A program made the position numbers and the translations under genes. This document shows, in pieces, positions 19,845 to 31,301 of a stretch of DNA of 64,000 nucleotides; the first letter of the stretch is position 1; each line of letters begins with the position of its first letter. The DNA comes from Pseudomonas sp. A-RE-19 (lineage in GTDB: Bacteria; Pseudomonadota; Gammaproteobacteria; Pseudomonadales; Pseudomonadaceae), in the NCBI RefSeq assembly GCF_019956555.1, contig NZ_JAHBDQ010000005.1, forward strand, positions 116,100 through 180,099, given 5' to 3'. The notes below the pieces were generated by a model. The model did no database searches and was not told where the DNA came from. It saw only the letters and a program-made list of their open reading frames with translations.

Positions 19845-21116
19845 ATGGATTTAAAGCAGAGCCTGACTAAGCGGATTGTCATTGTATTTGCCTTGATGAG
19901 CGCGTTGGTCGCCGGCGTTTTTGCTGTAGGCATCGTCGTCACCGTGCATACGGTGGAGCGAAAACTCACGGCCGCCCGCCTGGGAGGAGCGCTGCACCGC
20001 TTGCTGTTGATGGAGAACAGCGCGCAGTGGAGTCATCAACCGGAGAAAGACGAACTGTTTTTCATTCAGGGCGGGTCGGGGTCCATGGCGCTGGATACGG
20101 AACTGGCGGCGCTGGCACCGGGTTTTCAGGAAATCCTCTACGCGGGTTCGAAGTACTACGCCATGGTGAACAGGGTGGGTGCTCGCCAATACGTTTTGTT
20201 GCGAGACAAACGAAGCCTCGAACGGCGCGAGGACGCGCTGTTCTCGGTGTTGGTCGTCGGGTTCGTCTTGAGTGTCCTGCTGGCGGTTTTGCTGGGCCGG
20301 TTGCTGGCCAGGCGCGTTATGGCGCCGGTTATTCGTCTGGCGCGCCAGGTGCACCATCGTGATCAGTTGCTGGAACTGGCCCCTGCGCTTCATCCTGACT
20401 ACGCGGCTGACGAAGTGGGAGAGTTGGCGCTTTCCTTTGATCAGACCCTGGGCCGGTTGCGTGAGGCACTGGGCCGGGAAAAACTGTTCACCAGCGATGT
20501 CAGCCACGAACTGCGCACGCCGTTGATGGTATTGACCAGTTCCTGTGAATTGCTGCTCGCTAATCCCTCGCTTGACCGGCGCTCCGTGGCTCAGGTCAGC
20601 CGAATCACCCGCGCGAGCAACGAAATGCGGCAGTTGGTCGATACCTTTCTGATGCTGGCTCGCGACCGAGAAGACTGTGCAACTGCGGCAAGCGCGACGA
20701 TGAAAGAGGTTGCTGACGCTCTCGTGGACATCTGGGGGCCGTTGATCCGGGAAAAGGGCATCGAGTTCATCTATGACGACGAACAGGCTTCGTCGGAGCG
20801 TCATAACCTGACGTTCCTGCAATCGGTCATGGGCAATTTACTGCGCAATGCCTGGCATTACACCGACCACGGTTACATTCGCCTGACCCTGCGCACGCAC
20901 GGTTTCAGCGTCGAAGACAGTGGCATAGGTATCCCGAAAGAAAAACGCCAGGCGATGTTTCAACCCTTCGTACGCGGTGACGAATGCCGGGGAGAAGGGC
21001 TGGGGCTAGGCCTTTCACTGGTCCAGCGAATTTGTACTCATCAGAATTGGCGAGTGGAACTCAGTAGCCTTCAGCCCAACGGCTGTTGTTTCACCGTTAA
21101 GCTGGAAGGCGCGTGA
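19845..21116 (+). CDS. Orphan ColS-like sensor histidine kinase
   Basis: 423-residue sensor kinase. The N-terminus MDLKQSLTKRIVIVFALMS leads into membrane segment 1 (~11-33). A ~95-residue periplasmic domain, membrane segment 2 (~132-155), HAMP, HisKA box TSDVSHELRTPL and the ATPase domain (GNLLRNAWHYT, SGIGIP, GLGLGLSL) follow. The periplasmic region holds His35 and an ExxE motif (Glu126-Arg-Arg-Glu129), as expected for ColS, which senses zinc and ferric iron through such a motif. A second ExxE (EKDE) occurs near residue 67. The start is the ATG at 19845, since the upstream 41 codons would remove the membrane anchor context. No response-regulator gene is adjacent, so it must act with a regulator encoded elsewhere, possibly ColR. 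Confidence 0.8.
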   Translation: MDLKQSLTKRIVIVFALMSALVAGVFAVGIVVTVHTVERKLTAARLGGALHRLLLMENSAQWSHQPEKDELFFIQGGSGSMALDTELAALAPGFQEILYAGSKYYAMVNRVGARQYVLLRDKRSLERREDALFSVLVVGFVLSVLLAVLLGRLLARRVMAPVIRLARQVHHRDQLLELAPALHPDYAADEVGELALSFDQTLGRLREALGREKLFTSDVSHELRTPLMVLTSSCELLLANPSLDRRSVAQVSRITRASNEMRQLVDTFLMLARDREDCATAASATMKEVADALVDIWGPLIREKGIEFIYDDEQASSERHNLTFLQSVMGNLLRNAWHYTDHGYIRLTLRTHGFSVEDSGIGIPKEKRQAMFQPFVRGDECRGEGLGLGLSLVQRICTHQNWRVELSSLQPNGCCFTVKLEGA

Positions 21117-21122
21117 TTGCTT

Positions 21123-21683
21123 TTATCTGGCCGTTGGACAGCCCCTCGATGTTCCGGCGGCAACGGTCTGACTGATGGCGGCGGCCAACCGTTTCACATT
21201 GTTCTGATGGGCGATCACCAGGTCGTCGATGCTCGCACCGGAAGGGGTCTGCAAGGTGCTACGGCAGGTGATCGGTGCGGCATCGCCGCTGCCGAAAATG
21301 CGCAGGCGCCATTTGACGTCGATCAACGCGTACTGCCCCGGAATCGAATCGAAACGCTGGACATCCAGGCGCAATGACACTCGGCGTTGCAGGTTACTGT
21401 TGACCAACTGATCGAACAGGGCGCTGCGCAACTCGTCCGTCAGGCTCGCCGCCCACCATTGGGTTTCGAGAATTGCCAGGCCACTGTTGCCTTGGCGAAT
21501 GACAATCTGCGGGCGGTCCACTTGAGGTGGCACGGTGACGGCTTCGATCTGGATGTCCGCGCCGCCCCCGCTTGCGCCGCCCGGTTGAGCCGGGGTCAGG
21601 GTGTGGAACTGAATCGGCTCGCTGCGGCAAGCGGTGAGCAACAATAGCGCAGTGACCAACGTAATTTTCAGCGAAAAAGCCAT
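21123..21683 (-). CDS. pqiC: PqiC-like ABC-type transport auxiliary lipoprotein
   Basis: Outer-membrane-anchored lipoprotein. The signal sequence ends in the lipobox LLTAC with Cys19, followed by the DUF330 family body (FHTLTP, VTVPPQVDRPQIV, RSALFDQL). 186 residues. PqiC forms a ring that meets the PqiB tunnel at the outer membrane and takes part in intermembrane lipid movement. Last gene of a four-gene operon, 17 bases after pqiB. Confidence 0.87.
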   Translation of the reverse strand: MAFSLKITLVTALLLLTACRSEPIQFHTLTPAQPGGASGGGADIQIEAVTVPPQVDRPQIVIRQGNSGLAILETQWWAASLTDELRSALFDQLVNSNLQRRVSLRLDVQRFDSIPGQYALIDVKWRLRIFGSGDAAPITCRSTLQTPSGASIDDLVIAHQNNVKRLAAAISQTVAAGTSRGCPTAR

Positions 21684-21700
21684 GGGTGTTGCTCCTGTGC

Positions 21701-23356
21701 TCAGTTACGCGGAGGCGGCTGCAAGTCCATCGGCGCGGCGTTGTCGGGGCGGCCGCGAATCAGCGATTCCGGATGCCGACCCAGGTAATCCGAGAGCTCA
21801 CGCAGTGAGCGTGACATGCGCCCGAGTTCGTCCAGGGTTTGAGTCAGTTGTTCCCGTTGCGGCGAATCCTCGGCGAGGGTCGAACTGGCCGATTGCAAGG
21901 TCTTGCTGACGTCCGCCAGGGTGGTCTGCACGCCGGGCAGGGTCCTGGCATTGAACTGTACGAGGCCCTTGCGTAGTTCGACGAGGTTGCTGTCGAGGTT
22001 GCCGGCGATGCGTTCGATGGGCAGTTGGTTGATCTTGTTGACCATGCTCTCCAGTTTTTCCTGCAACTGCTCAAGGCTGCCAGGAATGGTGGGAATAACG
22101 ACAGGACGGGCAGTAGGATCGAACACGACTTTCTCCGCTTTGGGGTAGAAGTCGAGCGCGATGTAAAGCTGACCGGTCAACAGATTGCCGTTGCGGGCCT
22201 GGGCGCGCAGGCCGTTGTCGATGAAGCTGCCCATCAGCTTTATGCTGGCGGCTTCGTCATTGGGATCATGATTCAAGGCCTTAAGCATCTTGGTGTGGGC
22301 CTGGCCGAGTCGTTGCGGGTAGATCACGATGCCGACATTGAGCGGAAAGCTGCGTTTCTTCGCGTCGAAATCCAGATTGATCGCCACGACTTTGCCAATT
22401 TCGACGCCGAGGAATTCCACCGGTGCATCGACCTTGAGCCCGCGCAAGGCCTGATCGAAACGCAGGCTCAGGTACTGTGCCTTACCGTTGGGCGGGGCGA
22501 GGGCGGTTTGCTGATCTTCGAACAGGTCGAAGGTTTTATCCTCGCTGGCCGACTGATCGTTGGGGCTGTAGTCCGGCGCGCGAAACGCGATGCCGCCCAC
22601 CAGCAACGAAGACAGGGATTCGGTCTTCACCGCAAAACCATTGGCACCGACGCTCACATCGATACCACTGGCGTTCCAGAACCGGGTGTTCTCAGTGACG
22701 TAAAGATCATTGGGCGAATGCACGAAGATTTCGATGTCCACCCCTTTGCCGTCGGCATCCAGTGCATACGCCACCACTTGCCCGACCGGAATCTTGCGGT
22801 AATAGACGGGTGAACCGATATCCAGCGAACCAAGGTCCTGAGTGTGCAAGTTGAAGCGTTTACCCGGTTCGCCGTAGGTAATGGGCGGCGGGTTTTCCAG
22901 ACCGGTGAAGTGTTTGGAACGGGCATTGGCCTGGCCAATGTCGGCACCGATGTAGTCGCCCGACAGCAAGGTATCGATGCCCGAAACGCCGCCGGCACCG
23001 ATGCGCGGCCGCACGACCCAGAATCGCGAGTCTTCTCGGGTGAAGCTTTCAGCCTGTTTGTCGAGTTGGATCGTGGCGTTGACACTCTTTTGATCGCCGC
23101 TCAGTTTCACCTCCGAGACATGGCCGATGACCACGTTGCGATACTTGACCTCGGTCTTGTTGGCCGTGAGACCGCTACCGGTCTTGAACATGACGGTAAT
23201 AGTCGGACCTTCCTGCAGCCAGCTGTGTACCACCAGGGAAATCCCCACCAACACCGCGACGATCGGCACGATCCATACCAGCGAAACGCTGAAGCGACGG
23301 GTCTTGATAGTGGCCTGGCCGGGGGCTTGCGGCCCGTCAGTGGCTTGCGACTTCAT
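21701..23356 (-). CDS. pqiB: PqiB, MCE-domain intermembrane transport protein
   Basis: Membrane-anchored periplasmic tube protein. One N-terminal membrane segment (about residues 25-45, VSLVWIVPIVAVLVG) is followed by three MCE/MlaD repeats (beginning near GPTITVMFKTGSGL, GKRFNLHTQDLGSLDIGSPV and SLRFDQALRGLKVDAPVEFLG) and a C-terminal helical region (~450-551). The start is the ATG at 23356 with GAGGAG seven bases upstream, 20 bases inside the end of the preceding pqiA gene. Family knowledge: PqiB hexamers build a lipid-conducting needle between the two membranes. Confidence 0.92.
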   Translation of the reverse strand: MKSQATDGPQAPGQATIKTRRFSVSLVWIVPIVAVLVGISLVVHSWLQEGPTITVMFKTGSGLTANKTEVKYRNVVIGHVSEVKLSGDQKSVNATIQLDKQAESFTREDSRFWVVRPRIGAGGVSGIDTLLSGDYIGADIGQANARSKHFTGLENPPPITYGEPGKRFNLHTQDLGSLDIGSPVYYRKIPVGQVVAYALDADGKGVDIEIFVHSPNDLYVTENTRFWNASGIDVSVGANGFAVKTESLSSLLVGGIAFRAPDYSPNDQSASEDKTFDLFEDQQTALAPPNGKAQYLSLRFDQALRGLKVDAPVEFLGVEIGKVVAINLDFDAKKRSFPLNVGIVIYPQRLGQAHTKMLKALNHDPNDEAASIKLMGSFIDNGLRAQARNGNLLTGQLYIALDFYPKAEKVVFDPTARPVVIPTIPGSLEQLQEKLESMVNKINQLPIERIAGNLDSNLVELRKGLVQFNARTLPGVQTTLADVSKTLQSASSTLAEDSPQREQLTQTLDELGRMSRSLRELSDYLGRHPESLIRGRPDNAAPMDLQPPPRN

Positions 23357-24026
23357 CCGTGAGCTCCTCGTTGGGTGGGTTATCCAATTCTTCGTGCTCT
23401 GTATCCCGCTCTTCATCCCAGATCAGCCGCGGGTCGAAACTCATCGCTGACAGCATGGTAAACACCACCACCAGACCAAAAAACAGAATGCCTATGCGCG
23501 GTTCGATATCGCCCAGGGCCTGGAATTTCACCAGTGCCGCGACCAGCGCGACGACAATCACGTCGAGCATCGACCAGTAGCCGATCAGCTCGACGAAACG
23601 GTAAAGCTTCGAACGTTCCTTGCGAGCCCAAAGGCTGCCGCGTTGCACGGTGATCAGCAGTAGGGAGAGGGCAACGAACTTGATGCCCGGCACCGCGATG
23701 CTGGCAATGAAAATGATCAGGGCAATGTCCCACGAACCGTGTGCCCAGAACTCCAGCACACCACTCATGATGGTGCTGTCGGAACCGTTGCCGAACAGGC
23801 TGGTGTTCATGACCGGCAGCAGATTGGCCGGGATATAAAACACCAGTGAGGCCAGCAGATAGGCCCAGGTACGGTTCAGTGAGTTGGTTTTGCGGGCATG
23901 CAGTGGTGCGCCACAGCGTTCGCACTCGTGAGGTTTATCCGTCATGTCGCAGGCCATGCCGCAGCTGTGGCACAGGCACAGATTGAGCTCGCTGGCGAGC
24001 GGTGGCCTGTTCACAGGCTGTCCCAC
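23337..24026 (-). CDS. pqiA: PqiA-like inner membrane protein, second half-size copy
   Basis: 229-residue inner-membrane protein with a zinc-ribbon-like N-terminus (CHSCG at ~20, CERCG at ~36) and four hydrophobic segments, one PqiA module. In Enterobacteria PqiA has two such modules in one chain; here they are split into two genes (this one and 24011-24607) that overlap by 16 bases. The C-terminus is strongly acidic. It probably provides the inner-membrane base for PqiB. Confidence 0.88.
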   Translation of the reverse strand: MGQPVNRPPLASELNLCLCHSCGMACDMTDKPHECERCGAPLHARKTNSLNRTWAYLLASLVFYIPANLLPVMNTSLFGNGSDSTIMSGVLEFWAHGSWDIALIIFIASIAVPGIKFVALSLLLITVQRGSLWARKERSKLYRFVELIGYWSMLDVIVVALVAALVKFQALGDIEPRIGILFFGLVVVFTMLSAMSFDPRLIWDEERDTEHEELDNPPNEELTDEVASH

Positions 24027-24607
24027 AAATCACGCACATCGCGCCCGGCGATGCGAATCAACAGCAGGCTGAGAACGGCCAGGGCAAACAGGCCGATGCC
24101 GGGAACTACATCCAGCAACCCGGCGAGTTTGAACACCGCGACCATGGCGCCCAGCAGGCAGACCTCCAGCATGCTCCAGGGCCTGAGGGTCTCCAGCCAG
24201 CGCATGCACAGCTTGAAGCCGGGCGAGCGTTGGGAGGTGAGGGCGAAACCCAACACCCAGATCAGCAGGACCAGCTGGAACACCGGCGCGATGATGATGG
24301 CAATCGCTGCCACTAGCGCAATAAACAAGATTGGCCCCTGGCTCAGCGCAACAACCGAGTCCCAAAGGGTCGCGCTGTTTTTCAGGCCCTTCATGCTGAT
24401 GCTCATGACCGGATAGAAGTTGGAGAAGATCCACAACACCATCGCGGTGATGCTCAGCGCCAGACGTTGTTGCACCGACAAACCGTTGTGGCGCTGGAGC
24501 ACGCCGCCACAGCGTGTGCACAGGGCTTTCTGATGTTTGGCGAGCGTGACTTTTTCATACACGCAGTCGCAGTGCTCGCAGATGATCAGTTGGTCAGTCG
24601 TAGCCAT
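24011..24607 (-). CDS. pqiA: PqiA-like inner membrane protein, first half-size copy
   Basis: 198-residue PqiA module with zinc-ribbon cysteines (CEHCD near residue 11, CTRCGG near 30) and four membrane segments (ITAMVLWIFSNFYPVMSI and following). I start at the ATG at 24607 (MATTDQ); the 15 extra upstream codons lack a ribosome-binding site. First gene of the operon pqiA-pqiA-pqiB-pqiC. The promoter must lie in 24608-24700. Confidence 0.87.
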   Translation of the reverse strand: MATTDQLIICEHCDCVYEKVTLAKHQKALCTRCGGVLQRHNGLSVQQRLALSITAMVLWIFSNFYPVMSISMKGLKNSATLWDSVVALSQGPILFIALVAAIAIIIAPVFQLVLLIWVLGFALTSQRSPGFKLCMRWLETLRPWSMLEVCLLGAMVAVFKLAGLLDVVPGIGLFALAVLSLLLIRIAGRDVRDLWDSL

Positions 24608-24705
24608 AGACCGCACTCGCCAGGAGGCAGAAAAGTCAGAGCACTCCCTCAATATAGAAGTGACTTGCGATTGAGCAAATTAAAAGGCTATTCAGAATCG
24701 AAGTG

Positions 24706-24794
24706 GTCCCTGTAGGAGCTGCCGCAGGCTGCGATCCTTTGATCCTGCTTTTAAAAGTCAAAAGATCGCAGCCTGCGGCAGCTCCTACAGGGAC
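24706..24794. repeat. REP-type hairpin (31-base perfect inverted repeat)
   Basis: Two 31-base arms (24706-24736 and 24764-24794) are perfect reverse complements around a 27-base centre that itself pairs partly. The core word is GTAGGAGCTGCCGCAGGCTG, one of the common dispersed palindromes of Pseudomonas genomes. It lies between the start of the pqi operon and the stop of puuB, where it could protect or terminate the puuB transcript. Confidence 0.85.
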
Positions 24795-24835
24795 GTAGTC
24801 AGCCGGGCCATTTGCGGCAGCTGTAAGAAGGGTGG

Positions 24836-27252
<2,417 letters not shown>

Positions 27253-27285
27253 TCAGGCGCTTCTTTGATGTTCTGGGGACCGTCT

Positions 27286-27348
27286 TCGCGAGCAGGCTCG
27301 CTCCCACAGGGGAATGCATTTCAAATGTGGGAGCGAGCCTGCTCGCGA
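27286..27348. repeat. REP-type hairpin (23-base perfect inverted repeat)
   Basis: Arms 27286-27308 and 27326-27348 are exact reverse complements. The core GTGGGAGCGAGCCTGCTCGC is identical to that of the repeat at 36303-36404. It separates puuA from potF and may stabilise the puuA 3' end. Confidence 0.88.
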
Positions 27349-27363
27349 TGGGGCCGTTACGGA

Positions 27364-28722
27364 CTAGACGCTAAGCAGCAGGAACTCCCGCTCCCAGGAA
27401 CTGATCACGCGTTTGAAGTTTTCGTGTTCGGCGCGTTTGACCGCGACGTAACCCCGGACAAATTTTCTCCCCAGATAACGCTCGATGGTTTCGCACTCTT
27501 CCATGCGCGTCAGTGCGTCTTCAATGGTGATCGGCAGGCGCAGGTTGCGACGTTCATAGGCGCGGCCTTGTACCGCCGCGCTCGGTTCGATGCGTTCGAC
27601 CATCCCCAGATACCCGCACAACAGGCTCGCGGCAATCGCCAGATAAGGGTTGGCATCGGCGCCCGGCAAACGGTTTTCCACGCGCATGGCCTCAGGGCTG
27701 GAAGTCGGCACGCGCAGGCCGACGGTGCGGTTTTCTTCGCCCCATTCGACGTTGACCGGCGCCGAGGTGTCGGGCAGGAAGCGGCGGAACGAATTGACGT
27801 TGGGCGCGAACATCGGCAGCACTTTGGGAATGTACTTTTGCAGGCCGCCGATGTGGTGCAGGAACAGCTCGCTCATCTGCCCGTCGGCATCGGCGAAAAT
27901 CGGCTGGCCGGTGGCGATATCGACCACACTTTGATGGATATGCATGGCACTGCCGGGTTCGTCACCGATGGGTTTGGCCATGAAAGTCGCCGTGACGTTG
28001 TGCTTGAGTGCCGCCTCGCGCAGGGTGCGTTTGAACACGGTGATCTGGTCCGCCAAATCCAGCGCATCGCCGTGACGGAAGTTGATTTCCATCTGCGCCG
28101 GGCCGTCTTCGTGAATCAGCGTGTCGAGGTCCAGGCCCTGGAGTTCGCACCAGTCGTAGACATCTTCAAACAGAGGATCGAACTCGTTGGTGGCGTCGAT
28201 GGAAAACGACTGGCGACCGCTTTCCGCACGGCCCGAGCGTCCCAATGGCGCTTTGAGCGGCAAGTCCGGGTCTTCGCAGCGTTGGGTCAGGTAAAACTCC
28301 ATTTCCGGCGCGACAATCGGCTGCCAACCTTTATCGGTGTAGAGCTGCAGGACTTTTTTCAGCACGTTGCGTGGCGACAGCTCAATGGGATTGCCGAACT
28401 TGTCGAACGTGTCATGGATCACGATGGCGGTCGGCTCGATCGCCCATGGAATGACGTAAACCGCGTCGGAGACGGGCTTGCAGACCATGTCGATGTCGGC
28501 CGGGTCGAGCAAGTCGTAGTAGATGTCGTCGTCGACAAAGTCCCCGGTTACCGTTTGCAACAACACACTTTCCGGCAGGCGCATGCCTCGCTCATGCAGG
28601 AACTTGTTGGTGGGTGCAATTTTGCCGCGAGCAATGCCGGTCAAGTCGCTGACCACACACTCGACTTCGGTAATCTTGTGATCTTTCAGCCATGTGAGCA
28701 GCTGATCGAAAGGGGCATTCAT
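27364..28722 (-). CDS. puuA: Gamma-glutamylputrescine synthetase-like glutamine synthetase family protein
   Basis: 452-residue cytoplasmic ligase of the glutamine synthetase superfamily. It has the beta-grasp N-domain, PEMEFYLT (metal-binding glutamates), ATFMAKPIGDEPGSAMHIHQS (ammonia/nucleotide site region) and RVENRLPGADANPYL near the C-terminal substrate loop. PuuA joins glutamate to putrescine. The start is the ATG at 28722 with GAGG five bases upstream; the longer frame adds 16 poorly supported residues. Context with puuB and potF supports polyamine use. Divergent from an AraC-type regulator. Confidence 0.88.
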   Translation of the reverse strand: MNAPFDQLLTWLKDHKITEVECVVSDLTGIARGKIAPTNKFLHERGMRLPESVLLQTVTGDFVDDDIYYDLLDPADIDMVCKPVSDAVYVIPWAIEPTAIVIHDTFDKFGNPIELSPRNVLKKVLQLYTDKGWQPIVAPEMEFYLTQRCEDPDLPLKAPLGRSGRAESGRQSFSIDATNEFDPLFEDVYDWCELQGLDLDTLIHEDGPAQMEINFRHGDALDLADQITVFKRTLREAALKHNVTATFMAKPIGDEPGSAMHIHQSVVDIATGQPIFADADGQMSELFLHHIGGLQKYIPKVLPMFAPNVNSFRRFLPDTSAPVNVEWGEENRTVGLRVPTSSPEAMRVENRLPGADANPYLAIAASLLCGYLGMVERIEPSAAVQGRAYERRNLRLPITIEDALTRMEECETIERYLGRKFVRGYVAVKRAEHENFKRVISSWEREFLLLSV

Positions 28723-28885
28723 AAAGACCTCATTGTTGGTTTGATTGACGCCGGGAGAAGGCAGCTTCATCCACCGAACACTTCCCCTGTGACGCGTTGA
28801 CGACTATCTTGGGTGAGCCTCGCCGTTCCATCTATCCACTTTAAGCAGCACCAAAGCGCACCAAAAGAGTGCGCAAGGTCACCCC

Positions 28886-29812
28886 ATGACAGCGTGCAAT
28901 TCGTTACAGGTTCAAGCGTTCAACACCGCCGACGTGGCCGAGCAGATCCGCGCCACACCGGGTTGGGTGCAGCACTATCAGCAAATGTCGCCGGGGCATT
29001 TCGCCGGGCGGGTGCGCTATCTGGACCTGCAAGGGGTAGAGATTTACGAGGAACAGATGAACACCCGTGTGGAGCAGAATTTCAGCGCCCCCGAAGGCTC
29101 GCTGGCGTTCTGCTTCGATCGCAGCGACAACTCGCTCTATGTGTTGAACGGTGAAAGTCGCAACATCTGGATCACTCCGGAGAACTATCAGGAAATCGCC
29201 GTGGTGTTCGGTCCTGAATTCGTTCAACGGCATGGTCTGGACATGGCGCGGCTCGAAGGCTTGTTCATGGCACCGCTCAATTCAGGGCAGAACGCGCTCT
29301 TCAGCCGTTGGTTGAGCGGGACGTTGACACGGCTGACGCAGACGCTGGATCCGCCGAGCAAAGAGGCGTTGACCCAGCAGCTGCTGGAGGACTGTTTGTA
29401 CATCCTCGATAACGCCTGCGTGTGCCTGGATCACGCCAGCTTGCAGCGCCGGGCCGAAGAGCGAAAGATCATGAAGCGCGTCGCCGAATGGGCCGCCGAT
29501 ACCCCGGAAGAAACCCTCAATTTGCTGGAGTTGTCCCAGGTGGCCGGGGTTTCGCTGCGTCAGTTGCAGCATGCGTTCAAGGCCTATACCGGAATGACAC
29601 CCACGCATTGGTTGCGCTTGCGTCGGCTCAACAGCGCGCGCCGTGAGTTACTCAGCCGAACGGCCGGTGAAACGACGGTCGCGCAAGTGGCGATGGATTG
29701 GTCGTTCTGGCATTTGGGGCGATTTTCCAGCAGTTATCGAGCGTTGTTCCAGGAACTTCCCAGCCAAACGCTCGCCCGCAAACACAGTGGACCTTGTCGG
29801 AGGTCATCATGA
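28886..29812 (+). CDS. AraC-family transcriptional regulator
   Basis: 308 residues. The N-terminal ~190 residues form a ligand-binding region of the cupin/AraC-binding type (MSPGHFAGRVRYLDLQGVEIYEE). The C-terminal ~110 residues carry the double helix-turn-helix (LSQVAGVSLRQLQHAFKAY, then VAQVAMDWSFWHLGRFSSSY). It is divergent from puuA across 163 bases, which suggests control of the polyamine genes; EutR-like regulators with this architecture control amine catabolism. The effector is unknown. Confidence 0.85.
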   Translation: MTACNSLQVQAFNTADVAEQIRATPGWVQHYQQMSPGHFAGRVRYLDLQGVEIYEEQMNTRVEQNFSAPEGSLAFCFDRSDNSLYVLNGESRNIWITPENYQEIAVVFGPEFVQRHGLDMARLEGLFMAPLNSGQNALFSRWLSGTLTRLTQTLDPPSKEALTQQLLEDCLYILDNACVCLDHASLQRRAEERKIMKRVAEWAADTPEETLNLLELSQVAGVSLRQLQHAFKAYTGMTPTHWLRLRRLNSARRELLSRTAGETTVAQVAMDWSFWHLGRFSSSYRALFQELPSQTLARKHSGPCRRSS

Positions 29813-30261
29813 GTCGGTTATCGTCTTTCAGCTTGTGTTTCGTAATGTCGATGGTCTATACGCAGGTTCAGGCCGAAACGGTCACGCCCTTGAAAGGGCA
29901 GACTTCGCAACAAATCCAGCTGGACATCAACGATTGCCGCAATATTGCGGCCAGTCAGAGCGCCTCAAGTCCGCCACCTTCGGGCGGGCGCCTGCGCGGT
30001 GCTGCGGTGGGTGCCGCCGCGGGCGCTGCGGGCGCCGAGGTGCGAGGACGTCAGCATGATGAGTTTTACGAACAGGCCGACGACAGTGCGAAACAGGACT
30101 ATCGCCAGAACCGTGCCGGGCAAACCGCGGCGGCGGGCGCGGTGGTCGGTGGCTCGCGTCAGCGGCAGGAGCGCCGGGCGCAGGAACAGACCAACGCGGC
30201 AGCCAGTTCAACGGCCTATACCGGTTGCCTGCAAGGGCGGGGTTATCAGGTCACCCCGTGA
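29809..30261 (+). CDS. Small periplasmic glycine-zipper-like protein
   Basis: 150 residues with a signal peptide (LSSFSLCFVMSMVYTQVQA). The mature region has a cysteine near residue 43 (LDINDC) and one near the end (YTGC). Between them an alanine/glycine-rich stretch (LRGAAVGAAAGAAGAE) and a second (AAAGAVVGGSRQRQ) resemble glycine-zipper proteins of the envelope. The start ATG at 29809 overlaps the stop of the AraC gene as ATGA and has GGAGG five bases upstream, so it is co-translated with the regulator. Function unknown. Confidence 0.75.
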   Translation: MSRLSSFSLCFVMSMVYTQVQAETVTPLKGQTSQQIQLDINDCRNIAASQSASSPPPSGGRLRGAAVGAAAGAAGAEVRGRQHDEFYEQADDSAKQDYRQNRAGQTAAAGAVVGGSRQRQERRAQEQTNAAASSTAYTGCLQGRGYQVTP

Positions 30262-31301
30262 GTGTCAGTGACGCCCGGATTGCGCTGCCGCCGATCGAGT
30301 AGATAAACCATCAGGCAGGCATAGAGCGTTACGGCGATGAATAGCCCCATGCGCACGGCAAAGGCTGTGTACACGTCCTTGCCCGCAGCACTGTCTTGAA
30401 CGGACTGACCCAATAGAATAATCATCGTCATCAGGCTGTTGAGCCAGAGCCCGGGGCTAAATCGCGTGGGGCTCAAGGCATACAGCTTGCGCGCCAGTAG
30501 CAGGCCAAATAGCAGCATCCACAAAAAGAACATCCAGAGGTGAACAAACAGACTGAGGGCACACCAGAACAGGATTGCCAGCAGACCACCGAACAACGTT
30601 GAACCCACCAGTTCACGACCGGCATTGCGGGCGGTCATTGTCGAACTCTGCTGACCGAGACTGACAGCCTTGAGAATGATGGGTAGATAACTGGCCGGGT
30701 CGATCAGCACCAAGATGAATGTCGGCAGCACAATCAGGGTTGCACGCAGTGCCAACCGGCCAACGTCTGCGGCCGGCAGGGTAGCGGCGGCGGGTGGCGG
30801 TGGGGCATCGACCGGTTCGGGAAATAGCCAGTGACTTAAAGCCGATACCATGACAGCGAGGAGCAAACCCTTGACCAGTGCGCCGATGACCATCATCGCC
30901 AGGTCGAAATCGGCAACGCCGGCCGAGGAGATCATGGTCAGGCCAATCACCAGGAACGTGACGACCAGGTTACTACCGCCGCGCAAACCAAAAAGGAAGG
31001 CCAGGAACAGACTTGCGCTAATCAGCAGCACGCCGCTGACCGGGTAATAACGCAGGACAGGAATCAACAACAGGCCGACGCCAGTAGTCAACATGGCGAT
31101 CAGTGCGAGCATCAATCCGGCCTTGAACGGCAGAGGCCGATTGAGCGTGGCCAACAGCAACACGGCGAGCACCGGCGCGAGAAACGGGATCGGCAAACCC
31201 AGGCCGAAGCTGGCCGCCAGGCACAGCGCCGTGCCTGTGGCCAGACGTAGCGCGCGCTGAACCCTGGGCGTGCGCTTGGCAGGCACGCTCTTAATAGGCA
31301 T
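30246..31301 (-). CDS. DUF2955 inner membrane protein, FUSC-like efflux component
   Basis: 351-residue polytopic protein. Five to six hydrophobic segments in the first half (about residues 17-150) and again in the second (180-340), separated by a proline-rich loop (DAPPPPAAA). Length and layout match DUF2955 proteins, which are fusaric-acid-resistance/AaeB-like and work with an HlyD-type fusion protein. It overlaps the fusion-protein gene by 11 bases and its stop overlaps the end of the opposite glycine-zipper gene by 16 bases. Likely the inner-membrane part of an aromatic-acid or drug efflux system (inference). Confidence 0.82.
   Translation of the reverse strand: MPIKSVPAKRTPRVQRALRLATGTALCLAASFGLGLPIPFLAPVLAVLLLATLNRPLPFKAGLMLALIAMLTTGVGLLLIPVLRYYPVSGVLLISASLFLAFLFGLRGGSNLVVTFLVIGLTMISSAGVADFDLAMMVIGALVKGLLLAVMVSALSHWLFPEPVDAPPPPAAATLPAADVGRLALRATLIVLPTFILVLIDPASYLPIILKAVSLGQQSSTMTARNAGRELVGSTLFGGLLAILFWCALSLFVHLWMFFLWMLLFGLLLARKLYALSPTRFSPGLWLNSLMTMIILLGQSVQDSAAGKDVYTAFAVRMGLFIAVTLYACLMVYLLDRRQRNPGVTDTHGVT

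Noticed and set aside
27265..28800. 511-codon plus-strand open frame opposite puuA
   Set aside because: Antisense of a clear glutamine-synthetase-family gene and starts inside the REP hairpin.
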